Positions 1-6,208 of a stretch of DNA of 7,680 bases are shown here, in pieces (position 1 is the first letter of the stretch; the number at the start of each line of letters is the position of its first letter). The notes under the pieces are model-generated. The model did no database searches and was not told the origin of the DNA. It was given only the letters and a program-made list of their open reading frames with translations. This DNA comes from Desulfonatronum sp. Its GTDB lineage: Bacteria; Desulfobacterota; Desulfovibrionia; Desulfovibrionales; Desulfonatronaceae. Where the stretch lies: NCBI GenBank assembly GCA_007127655.1, contig SKYX01000037.1, forward strand, positions 1 to 7,680, given 5' to 3'. Made by a program: the position numbers and the translations under genes.

Positions 1-325
1 AGTCGGTCATCCGTTGGCGCAGGTCGCGTTGCAGGGCGACCATCTCGGCGAAGAACGGGGGCGTGATGCGCGGGCCCGCGGCCGGAGCGCGGGCCAAAGG
101 GCGGTCCGGGTCTTCGCGGGAAGGCTGGCTGGCCCGTTCTTCCAAGTCCGGTTGACCGTGTTCCGAGGGCTGGGCCAAAGATTCCTCGGCGGGTTGCCCA
201 GCGGAGCGCTCAGCGGGCCGCTCCCGGGACGGAGGCGTGAGAAACGGATTTTGGGCCAAGGCTTGGCCTATGCAGAGCAGCACAAGCATGGCCGTAATCA
301 GGGAGGTTATGGTGATACGGGTCAT
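1..325 (-). CDS. N-terminal part of an exported or membrane protein, possibly a NicO-type nickel/cobalt transporter (3' end off window)
   Basis: The frame is open from an ATG at 325 to the left edge, giving 108 residues. It starts with an apparent signal peptide or signal anchor: MTRITITSLITAMLVLLCIGQALA, where a short polar start is followed by a hydrophobic core and an A-L-A cleavage-like site. After it come QNPF and about 60 residues rich in Pro, Ala, Glu and Arg, which look like a disordered periplasmic linker, then a more ordered segment, FFAEMVALQRDLRQRMTD. The layout of signal peptide, 'AQNPF', proline-rich linker and amphipathic 'QRxLRxxMxD' helix recalls the N-termini of some NicO/RcnA-like nickel or cobalt transporters, but the diagnostic membrane helices and histidine motifs would lie outside the window. 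The function is therefore a weak inference. The gene starts 36 bp after buk on the same strand with no terminator between, so co-transcription is plausible. The start has only a distant GGAAG upstream. Confidence 0.62.
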   Translation of the reverse strand, partial: MTRITITSLITAMLVLLCIGQALAQNPFLTPPSRERPAERSAGQPAEESLAQPSEHGQPDLEERASQPSREDPDRPLARAPAAGPRITPPFFAEMVALQRDLRQRMTD

Positions 326-361
326 ACAATGGGCGTACTTCCGGAGCGGGACGCGGGGTGG

Positions 362-1471
362 CTATGGGTGATGGGTTTCAAAATCATTCCCGACGTAGTC
401 CTGGACTTTGACCCTGCTTTCCAAGGCCGCCAACGTACTTTCAGCCATAACCCGCGCCTCGGTCAACCCCAGGACCACCTCAATCCGGGCCCAGGGGGCG
501 AGCCGTGTGCTCAGATCGCGGACCAGCAGTTCGCTGTGGGCCAGTCCGCCGGTGAGCACGATGGCGTCCACGGGGTGCGGGTCGTCCGTGGTGACAAGAG
601 TCGGCAGCAGCGACGCGACGTGTTTGGCCGTTGCGTAAACAAAAGCGGCGACCACGGACTCGGCTCGGACGTCCCTTTGTCGGACCATCTCTTCGATTTC
701 GGGAAAATCATTGGTTCCCAGGTGCGCGAACAACCCGCCTTCACGGAGTACGGCGCGGCGCAAGCCGGAAAGATCGATGGCCCCGTCCTCCAGCAACTGG
801 AGCAGGGGCAGTACCGGCAGGGCCCCGCTGCGCTCCGGACTCATCGGCCCCTCCCCGTCCAGGGCGTTGGTCACGTCCACAACTCGTCCGTGCAAGTGCG
901 CCCCGATGCTCACGCCGCCTCCCAGATGGGCGACGATGAATTTGCCGTTTTCGTAACTCTTGCCCAGCCGACGGGCCACCTCACGGGCCGCGCCACGCTG
1001 AGACAGAGCGTGAAAGGTACTCCGGCGGCGGATGCGCGGCAGGCCGGTCAGTCTGGCTTCCGAACACAGTTCGTCCGTGACCACCGGGTCCACGATCAGG
1101 GCCATGCCTCCGAAACGCCGCGAAACCTCCAAGGCCAACGGCGCACCCAGGTTGCAGGGGTGCTCCCCGAAACGCCGCAAGCGCAAATCCTCAAGCATCC
1201 CCTCGCCAATCCGGTACACTCCACCGGGCAACGGTGCCAGCAGTCCGCCCCGGCCAACCACGGCGTCCAACCGGAAGCTGCCTTCGTCCGCCTGATCGAG
1301 AACAGCCAAAATGGGTTCCAGGCGCAGCGCAAACTGGCTCCAAACATCGAAAAATCCGGCCAGCTCGGACTTGGAATGCTGAACCTGGTGAGACAAGGTC
1401 GGCTCCAGGTCGCGGAACAGGACGACTTTCGTGGACGTGGAGCCCGGGTTAATGGTCAAGATGGTTTTCAT
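362..1471 (-). CDS. buk: Butyrate kinase / branched-chain fatty acid kinase
   Basis: This 369-residue cytoplasmic kinase belongs to the acetate/butyrate kinase (ASKHA) family. It converts an acyl phosphate (butyryl, isobutyryl or similar) plus ADP into the free acid and ATP. Visible motifs are the N-terminal phosphate-binding NPGSTSTK (residues 8-15), VGRGG (72-76), the glycine-rich AHLGGGVSIGAH (181-192), DGEGPMSPERSG (205-216), and the C-terminal nucleotide-binding LTGGLAHS (306-313). The length is close to the usual 355-370 residues. The ATG at 1471 is chosen because the family begins at MKTILTINPGS and because AGGA lies 7 nt upstream. A longer in-frame extension to 1684 overlaps ptb and is not family-like. 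The gene lies 68 bp downstream of ptb, the classical partner enzyme. The family call is strong. Whether the natural substrate is butyryl or a branched acyl phosphate cannot be read from the sequence. Confidence 0.95.
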   Translation of the reverse strand: MKTILTINPGSTSTKVVLFRDLEPTLSHQVQHSKSELAGFFDVWSQFALRLEPILAVLDQADEGSFRLDAVVGRGGLLAPLPGGVYRIGEGMLEDLRLRRFGEHPCNLGAPLALEVSRRFGGMALIVDPVVTDELCSEARLTGLPRIRRRSTFHALSQRGAAREVARRLGKSYENGKFIVAHLGGGVSIGAHLHGRVVDVTNALDGEGPMSPERSGALPVLPLLQLLEDGAIDLSGLRRAVLREGGLFAHLGTNDFPEIEEMVRQRDVRAESVVAAFVYATAKHVASLLPTLVTTDDPHPVDAIVLTGGLAHSELLVRDLSTRLAPWARIEVVLGLTEARVMAESTLAALESRVKVQDYVGNDFETHHP

Positions 1472-1539
1472 GTGCGGATCCTGAAGCGTGGGAGGGGCGG
1501 TTGGGGCGATTACCACAGAGGCGAGGGCTTGGTGGCGCA

Positions 1540-2484
1540 TCATGATCGCGTCGTCAGATAGACCGCCAAGGCCATGGAGAGCAATTTGGACCGGGCGCTG
1601 TCGCCGCGGGACGGGACGACGATGGGCACGGAACTGCCCACCACGACTCCGGCCACGTCCAGGCCGAGCAGGGTGTTCAGACATTTGTAGAGCACGTTGC
1701 CGCTTTCGATGTCCGGAGTGACCAGGATGTCGGCCTGGCCGGCGACTTCGTTGTGGAAGTGCTTGCTTGTCGCGGCCTTGGCCGAGAGAGCAAGGTCCAG
1801 GGCCATGGGACCGGCCACATGGGCGTCGCCAAAGGCCCCTTCCTCGCCCATGCGCGTGATCAGGTCCGCGTCCAAGGTGGCGGGCATGGCCGGATAGTTG
1901 ACCTTTTCCGTGGCCGCGAGCATGGCCGCACGGGGGGTGGTCATTCCCAAGGTTCGGGCCACAGTCAGGGCATTGCGCAGGATTTCCACCTTGCGCTGCA
2001 AGTTAGGGCGGATGTTCACCGCGGCGTCGCTAAGCAGCATCAGCTTGCCGGAATGAGGGTTTTCGAACACCGTGACATGACTGAGAATGCCTTGGGGTGG
2101 AACCCCGCTGGTCTTGTCCAGCACGGCCTTGAGCAACGTACTGGTGGAAACGGCTCCCTTCATGATCAGCGCGGCCTCGCCCTCTCGAAACATCCGGACG
2201 GCCTCGCGGACCGCGGCCTCGTCGTCCGAAAGGTCGACGCCGCGCAAGTCCGAAATGTCCATGCCCAAGTCCTTGGCAATGCGCCGGGTGGTCACCATAT
2301 CTCCAATGAACACGGGCTCCACCACGCCGGCAGCATAGGCCTGCATCGCGGCTTCCAGGACGAAAGCGTCTCCGGAACGGGCAATGGCCAACTTTGGGCT
2401 TTGGTCAGCCGTGGCAACTGAACGGATCAAATCGTTGAGAAAAGTGATGGCCATGGGTGTCTCAGTAGCTGACGGAGTTATCAT
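1540..2484 (-). CDS. ptb: Phosphate butyryltransferase (phosphate acetyl/butyryltransferase family)
   Basis: This cytoplasmic enzyme exchanges the CoA of butyryl-CoA, or a branched acyl-CoA, for phosphate, giving the acyl phosphate used by the adjacent kinase. Family hallmarks, numbered from the 2484 start, are ALIMKGAVSTSTLLKAVL (105-122), ILSHVTVFE (133-141), LMLLSDAAVNIRPNL (148-162), ATEKVNYPAMPATLDA (191-206), EEGAFGDAHVAGPMALDLA (214-232), and the C-terminal VAGVVVGSSVPIVVPSRGDS (277-296). The length of 314 residues is normal, and the single-domain form favours Ptb over long Pta proteins. The ATG at 2484 overlaps the ilvN stop as ATGA and has GGGGA just upstream, suggesting translational coupling. 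An alternative start at 2454 (MAITFLNDLI, 304 residues) has a weak ribosome site but matches the start of the conserved region. The acyl specificity is not determined. Confidence 0.94.
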   Translation of the reverse strand: MITPSATETPMAITFLNDLIRSVATADQSPKLAIARSGDAFVLEAAMQAYAAGVVEPVFIGDMVTTRRIAKDLGMDISDLRGVDLSDDEAAVREAVRMFREGEAALIMKGAVSTSTLLKAVLDKTSGVPPQGILSHVTVFENPHSGKLMLLSDAAVNIRPNLQRKVEILRNALTVARTLGMTTPRAAMLAATEKVNYPAMPATLDADLITRMGEEGAFGDAHVAGPMALDLALSAKAATSKHFHNEVAGQADILVTPDIESGNVLYKCLNTLLGLDVAGVVVGSSVPIVVPSRGDSARSKLLSMALAVYLTTRS

Positions 2485-2960
2485 TCGTCCCCGCGCTTGA
2501 GGGCGATCATCCCGGAACGGCACAGGCTCTTGATACCGTGGGGCTTGAGCATGTTGATCAACCCGTCCACCCGCTCCCGGTCCCCGCTCATCTCCACGGT
2601 GATGGTTTGTCGGCCCATGCCTACCACGTTGGCCCGGAACACCTCGAAGATCTGCATGATCTGGGTGGTGTTGACCGGGTCCATGGCTACCTTGACCAGG
2701 AGCAGTTCCCGGTCCACGAATTCCTTGCGCCGCAGATCGTCCATGCCAATAATCACGTCCATCGCGGCCATGTCCTCGGTGATCCGCTGGACGTCCTCAT
2801 CGGTTCCGTCCAGGCCGATGGTCAGCCGGGAAATATCCGGGTCCTCGGTCTCTCCGGCGGAGATGCTGCGGATGTTCACGTTGTATTTCCGGATGGCTTG
2901 GGCCATGTCGGCCAAAACCCCCGGCTTGTTTTTGGTCAAGGCTGATATGGTCTGGGTCAT
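2481..2960 (-). CDS. ilvN: Acetolactate synthase small (regulatory) subunit, tandem ACT/ALS C-terminal type
   Basis: This 159-residue protein has the IlvH/IlvN layout: an N-terminal ACT domain (about 3-75) and a C-terminal ALS_ss_C-like domain (about 85-157) containing VDRELLLVKVAM and ending in MIALKRGDE, the counterpart of the E. coli IlvH ending SGVVGLSRGDK. Asn11, Gly14 and Asn29 match the positions tied to valine feedback in E. coli IlvH, so valine sensing is plausible. The ATG at 2960 has an excellent AGGAGG 7 nt upstream, which decides the start against a longer open frame reaching 3077. The usual partner, the catalytic large subunit IlvB, is not adjacent. The upstream side is a divergent intergenic region and the downstream neighbour is ptb, overlapping by ATGA. 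It may act in trans on an IlvB encoded elsewhere, or serve as an amino-acid-sensing partner for this operon. The second possibility is speculative. Confidence 0.9.
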   Translation of the reverse strand: MTQTISALTKNKPGVLADMAQAIRKYNVNIRSISAGETEDPDISRLTIGLDGTDEDVQRITEDMAAMDVIIGMDDLRRKEFVDRELLLVKVAMDPVNTTQIMQIFEVFRANVVGMGRQTITVEMSGDRERVDGLINMLKPHGIKSLCRSGMIALKRGDE

Positions 2961-3011
2961 GAAGAAGCCTCCTACCCGCGGAGAAAGCACTGCCAGCGGG
3001 CAACATTTTGA

Positions 3012-3074
3012 ACAAAAATGTAATAAATCGGTTTTAAAAACTAACAAAACGCTCAAATGAGTACAAAAATGTAA
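3012..3074. repeat. 12-bp direct repeat (ACAAAAATGTAA) with a 51-bp period in the divergent promoter region
   Basis: Two identical copies of ACAAAAATGTAA lie at 3012-3023 and 3063-3074. The 51-bp period is close to five helical turns, so both copies face the same side of the DNA. The first copy is part of a palindrome, with ACATTTT at 3003-3009 and AAAATGT at 3015-3021. The second sits between AATGAG (3056-3061) and its complement CTCATT (3080-3085). The arrangement resembles an operator pair for a dimeric regulator. This is inference from spacing and symmetry, and the regulator is unknown. Confidence 0.5.
3020..3047 (-). promoter_or_regulatory. Possible sigma-70-type promoter for the ilvN-ptb-buk operon
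   Basis: Read leftward, TTGTTA (complement of 3042-3047) is followed after 16 bp by TATTAC (complement of 3020-3025). Each box matches the consensus at 4 of 6 positions. The region is AT-rich in an otherwise GC-rich window and lies about 60-90 bp upstream of the ilvN start. The -10-like box overlaps one copy of the direct repeat described separately. The match is modest and other AT-rich hexamers nearby could serve instead. Confidence 0.35.
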
Positions 3075-3138
3075 CACATCTCATTACGATTTCACGGAGC
3101 CAAACACTAAAAGACTGATATACAGACAAAAAATATCC

Positions 3139-3154
3139 TGGAACGACTATTGCA
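3139..3154 (+). promoter_or_regulatory. Sigma-54 (RpoN) promoter upstream of glnN
   Basis: TGGAACGACTATTGCA matches the sigma-54 consensus TGGCACG-N4-TTGCW with one mismatch. The invariant GG (3140-3141) and GC (3152-3153) have the required 10-bp spacing. Transcription should begin near 3165, giving a leader of roughly 127 nt before the glnN ATG. Sigma-54 control fits a nitrogen-assimilation gene. The upstream region from 3003 to 3120 could hold sites for an enhancer-binding activator, but I do not recognise a specific NtrC site. Confidence 0.75.
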
Positions 3155-3186
3155 ATTACCTGTGAAAATGGAAAAGGGCCTGGGGA

Positions 3187-3202
3187 CGCAACGAAGGTTG
3201 CG
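3187..3202 (+). other. Hairpin in the glnN mRNA leader
   Basis: CGCAAC (3187-3192) and GTTGCG (3197-3202) form a perfect 6-bp stem with a GAAG loop inside the predicted glnN leader. GGCCT (3177-3181) and AGGCC (3245-3249) could close a larger domain around it. A run of T residues at 3235-3240 follows a weak ACGT/ACGT pairing (3215-3218 with 3232-3235). I do not recognise a known glutamine or other riboswitch here. Confidence 0.4.
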
Positions 3203-3291
3203 ATTCCGAACAGGACGTCAGGTTTGCAAGTACGTTTTTTCTTGAGGCCGGATATTTGTCAACACGAGAAGAACTACAAAGGAGATTTTTC

Positions 3292-5475
3292 ATGAGCGGA
3301 ATCCAGTCACGTCTGAACGCCATTTCAGCGGTCACCAACTACGCACCCTCCGAGGCACCGCTGAACTTCGCGGAAACCAAACCCACGGATCTGTTCGGCT
3401 GCAACGTCTTCAACGACAAGGTGATGAAGGAACGCCTGCCCTCGGATGCCTACAAATCTTTGAAAAAAACCATCGAGTACGGCGAGAAGTTGGACCCGGC
3501 CCTGGCGGACATCGCGGCCAATGCCATGAAGGATTGGGCTATTGAGAAAGGGGCCACCCATTTCACTCACGTATTCTACCCGTTGACCGGCCTGACCGCA
3601 GAAAAGCACGACGCCTTCCTGGTTCCGGACGGCAGCGGCGGGGCAATGGCCCAGTTCAGCGGCAAGCTGCTGATCCAGGGCGAGCCGGACGCCTCCAGCT
3701 TTCCCTCCGGGGGGTTGCGGACCACCTTCGAAGCCCGCGGCTATACGGCTTGGGATGTGACCAGTCCGGCCTACATCCTGGAGAATCCCAACGGGACATT
3801 CCTATGCATTCCCACGGCCTTCGTCTCCTGGACCGGTGAGGCCCTGGACAAAAAGACGCCGCTTCTGCGCTCCTTGCAGGCCCTGAACAAGCAGGCCAAG
3901 CGCGTGCTCAGCCTGTTCGGCGTGGAGACCAAGCTCCCGGTGACTTCCTATGCCGGGCCGGAGCAGGAATACTTCCTCATTGACCGCAACTTCGTCTTCA
4001 CCCGGCCCGATCTGCTCATCGCCGGTCGCAGCCTGTTCGGCGCCAAGCCGGCCAAGGGCCAGGAATTCGAGGACCAGTACTTCGGAGCCATTCCGCGCCG
4101 CGTCCTCTCTTTCATGATGGAAGTGGAGCGGGAATTGTACAAGCTGGGCGTGCCTGTAAAGACCCGGCACAACGAAGTCGCTCCCGGACAGTATGAAATC
4201 GCGCCGATTTTCGAGGCCGGCAACCTGGCCACGGACCACAACCAATTGGTGATGACCGTGCTGCGAACCGTGGCCAAGCGCTACGGCATGGAGTGCCTGC
4301 TGCACGAAAAGCCTTTTGCCGGGATCAATGGCTCCGGAAAGCACTTGAACTACTCCATCGGCAACGCCGAACTGGGCAGTCTGTTCGATCCGGGCGAAAC
4401 GCCCCATGAAAACGCCCAGTTCCTGATCTTCTGCGCCGCGGCCATCCGAGCCATGCATAAGTTCGGCGCATTGCTGCGGGCCACAGTAGCCACGGCCTCC
4501 AACGACCATCGCCTCGGAGCCAACGAGGCCCCTCCGGCGATCATGTCCGTGTACCTCGGCGCACAGCTCACCGAGGTGTTCGAACAGATCAAGGCCGGGG
4601 CCGTCCGGGGGAGCAAGAAGAAAGATGCCCTGACCGTGGGCGTGGACACCCTGCCGCCGCTGCCCATGGACCCGGGCGACCGTAACAGAACCAGCCCTTT
4701 TGCCTTTACCGGCAACCGCTTTGAATTTCGGGCCGTGGGTTCTGCTCAGTCCATCGCAGGACCACAGGTGGCCCTGAACACGATGATGACCGAGTCCCTG
4801 GACTACATGGCCACGGAACTGGAAAAGGCCACCAAGGGCGATCCCGAAAAGCTGAACACTGCCGTCCAGGCCCTGCTCAAAAAAGTCATCACCGAGAACG
4901 AAGCCATCGTCTTCAACGGAGACGGCTATTCCGAGGAATGGCATAAGGAAGCCGAAAAACGCGGCCTGCCCAACCTGAAGACGACCCCTGAGGCCCTGCC
5001 CGAAATCACCAGCAAGCCAGTGATCGAGCTGTTCAAAACCTACGGGGTGCTCTCTGAGGCGGAACTGCATTCTCGTCAGGAAATTTACCTGGAGCAGTAC
5101 AGCAAGACCATCAACACCGAGGCCAATCTGGCCATTCGACTGGCCAAGACCGTGATTTTCCCGGCTGCCATGCGCTACCAGGGCGAGTTGGCCGCCACCT
5201 GCGCCAACCTCAAGGCCATTGGTCACGACGTGAAGATGATCACCCTGGAGGACGTGACCGCCAAGCTGCGATCCCTGCAGAAAGCCGTGGGCGATCTGGA
5301 AGGCTTGCTGGAAAAGGTCCCCCATGGGGATACCCTCAAGGAAGCCAAATACTTCTGCGAGACGATCCTTCCGGGAATCAACACGGTCCGCGATTGGGCC
5401 GACTCCCTGGAGACGTTGGTTGCCGACGATCTGTGGGCCCTGCCCAGCTATCAGGAGATGCTGTTCATCAAATAA
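3292..5475 (+). CDS. glnN: Glutamine synthetase type III
   Basis: This 727-residue protein is a GSIII-type glutamine synthetase, which makes glutamine from glutamate, ammonia and ATP in the cytoplasm and forms large double-ring oligomers. Its length is typical of GSIII (about 700-730) and far above GSI or GSII. Motifs are an N-terminal GSIII block with [16 protein letters not shown] (35-50), the metal-binding [11 protein letters not shown] (221-231), [15 protein letters not shown] (294-308), the ATP/glutamate region [19 protein letters not shown] (338-356), [18 protein letters not shown] (400-417), and [20 protein letters not shown] (465-484). A long C-terminal helical region follows. The ATG at 3292 is preceded by GGAG with 7-nt spacing. 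An in-frame TTG at 3256 would add 12 residues without a good ribosome site. A sigma-54 promoter lies about 130-150 bp upstream and a strong terminator starts 23 bp after the stop, so the gene is probably monocistronic and nitrogen-regulated. Confidence 0.97.
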   Translation: MSGIQSRLNAISAVTNYAPSEAPLNFAETKPTDLFGCNVFNDKVMKERLPSDAYKSLKKTIEYGEKLDPALADIAANAMKDWAIEKGATHFTHVFYPLTGLTAEKHDAFLVPDGSGGAMAQFSGKLLIQGEPDASSFPSGGLRTTFEARGYTAWDVTSPAYILENPNGTFLCIPTAFVSWTGEALDKKTPLLRSLQALNKQAKRVLSLFGVETKLPVTSYAGPEQEYFLIDRNFVFTRPDLLIAGRSLFGAKPAKGQEFEDQYFGAIPRRVLSFMMEVERELYKLGVPVKTRHNEVAPGQYEIAPIFEAGNLATDHNQLVMTVLRTVAKRYGMECLLHEKPFAGINGSGKHLNYSIGNAELGSLFDPGETPHENAQFLIFCAAAIRAMHKFGALLRATVATASNDHRLGANEAPPAIMSVYLGAQLTEVFEQIKAGAVRGSKKKDALTVGVDTLPPLPMDPGDRNRTSPFAFTGNRFEFRAVGSAQSIAGPQVALNTMMTESLDYMATELEKATKGDPEKLNTAVQALLKKVITENEAIVFNGDGYSEEWHKEAEKRGLPNLKTTPEALPEITSKPVIELFKTYGVLSEAELHSRQEIYLEQYSKTINTEANLAIRLAKTVIFPAAMRYQGELAATCANLKAIGHDVKMITLEDVTAKLRSLQKAVGDLEGLLEKVPHGDTLKEAKYFCETILPGINTVRDWADSLETLVADDLWALPSYQEMLFIK

Positions 5476-5498
5476 CTTTCCGCCCCTCCCAGCCGGAA

Positions 5499-5535
5499 AC
5501 GCAAAAGGCCGCCCCCTCGGGGCGGCCTTTTGCGT
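5499..5535. terminator. Bidirectional intrinsic terminator between convergent glnN and hynC
   Basis: ACGCAAAAGGCCGCCCC (5499-5515) and its perfect complement (5519-5535) form a 17-bp stem around a 3-nt CTC loop. The GC-rich upper stem is flanked by A4 on the left and T4 on the right, so either strand yields a GC hairpin followed by U4. It begins 23 bp after the glnN stop and lies 56 bp past the hynC stop, as expected for a shared terminator of convergent genes. Confidence 0.9.
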
Positions 5536-5591
5536 GGTGAAATCAAATTCAGCGACACGGCGGGTTCCATTTCCGGAAAGCGAACCGCGCG

Positions 5592-6092
5592 TTATTGCGT
5601 AATCGGGCGATACTCGCCGCCATGCTCCGTGATTTCCCGGAGCACGGCTCGACAGAGGTCTTCCAGGCGGGCCTGGCAGGGTGGGGTCAATTCCGTGCCC
5701 CAGGGGTCGAACTCCTTAGGCTCCATGCCGATGACCACGGTTTCCGGACAGTTGCCCAGAAGCTTGCAGGTAGCCAGGGTCTCCAGAAGGTCGGTCTGAT
5801 GCATGGAGTTCTTGAAGGCTACGCTCTTGCCCATCTCCACGCCGGTCAGGCGGTACAGCGTTCCCGGCTCGCCGCCGTTGACCACGGCGTCCACGACGAT
5901 CAGCCGGTCAAACGCCATGATCGGTTCCATCAAGGCCATGCCCAAGGTGCCGCCGTCCATGAGTTCGACGTTGGCGGAAAAGAAGTACTCGGCAAGCAGT
6001 TTTTCCACGGTCTTGACGCCGACGCCCTCGTCTTTGAGCAAAATATTGCCCACGCCAAGGACCAAAATTTTCGGGAAGTTCAGTTCGTTCAT
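5592..6092 (-). CDS. hynC: [NiFe] hydrogenase maturation protease
   Basis: This 166-residue cytoplasmic endopeptidase is of the HyaD/HybD/HynC family. It removes the C-terminal peptide of the hydrogenase large subunit after nickel insertion. The N-terminal motif ILVLGVGNILLKDEGVG (9-25) carries Glu22, the VVDAV motif carries Asp68, and NSMHQTDLLE (95-104) carries His98. These are the equivalents of the nickel-sensing Glu16, Asp62 and His93 of E. coli HybD. DGGTLGMALMEPI (46-58) and VVIGMEPKEFDPWGTELTP (119-137) are also family signatures. The ATG at 6092 is preferred, with GGAA 6 nt upstream; a TTG at 6104 would add only four residues. The gene follows the large subunit by 116 bp on the same strand, the order seen in Desulfovibrio hyn operons, so HynA is its evident substrate. 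All expected catalytic residues are present, suggesting the hydrogenase locus is functional. Confidence 0.96.
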   Translation of the reverse strand: MNELNFPKILVLGVGNILLKDEGVGVKTVEKLLAEYFFSANVELMDGGTLGMALMEPIMAFDRLIVVDAVVNGGEPGTLYRLTGVEMGKSVAFKNSMHQTDLLETLATCKLLGNCPETVVIGMEPKEFDPWGTELTPPCQARLEDLCRAVLREITEHGGEYRPITQ

Positions 6093-6107
6093 CGAATGTT
6101 CCAAATA

Positions 6108-6152
6108 CGGAGAGCGAAGAATCCCCGCCCCGCGGGGTCCCTTCGCTCTCCG
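6108..6152 (-). other. Long intercistronic hairpin between hynA and hynC
   Basis: CGGAGAGCGAAG (6108-6119) pairs perfectly over 12 bp with CTTCGCTCTCCG (6141-6152). A nested 5-bp CCCCG/CGGGG stem (6123-6127 with 6133-6137) forms inside the loop. In the leftward transcript the structure sits 56 nt after the hynA stop and ends 6 nt before the GGAA ribosome site of hynC. No U-tract follows (the next bases are UAUUUGG), so it is not a standard terminator. A role in mRNA stability, processing or partial attenuation that lowers hynC relative to hynA is an inference. Confidence 0.7.
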
Positions 6153-6208
6153 TTGATGCTAACCGCCCGGCGTCGCGAAAGACAACGTCGGACATTCGGG
6201 TTGTGTGG

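Noticed and set aside
14..1561. A 515-residue open frame on the + strand opposite buk and the left-edge gene
   Set aside because: It is low-complexity Gly/Gln/Arg/His sequence with no family motifs, and lies antisense to a clear butyrate kinase. Long antisense frames are common in GC-rich coding DNA.
1472..1684. N-terminal extension of buk to position 1684
   Set aside because: The extra 71 residues are Arg/Pro-rich, overlap the ptb 3' end and are absent from the family. The ATG at 1471 has a good ribosome site.
3171..3202. Resemblance of GGGGACGCAA in the glnN leader to the GGGACGCAAAG core of c-di-GMP-I riboswitches
   Set aside because: The preceding GAAA tetraloop helix and the second helix with its tetraloop receptor could not be found in the required order, and the predicted transcript start leaves too little upstream RNA.
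3802..5325. A 507-residue open frame on the - strand opposite glnN
   Set aside because: It is antisense to the conserved core of glutamine synthetase III, and its composition is that of a shadow frame without ribosome site or motifs.
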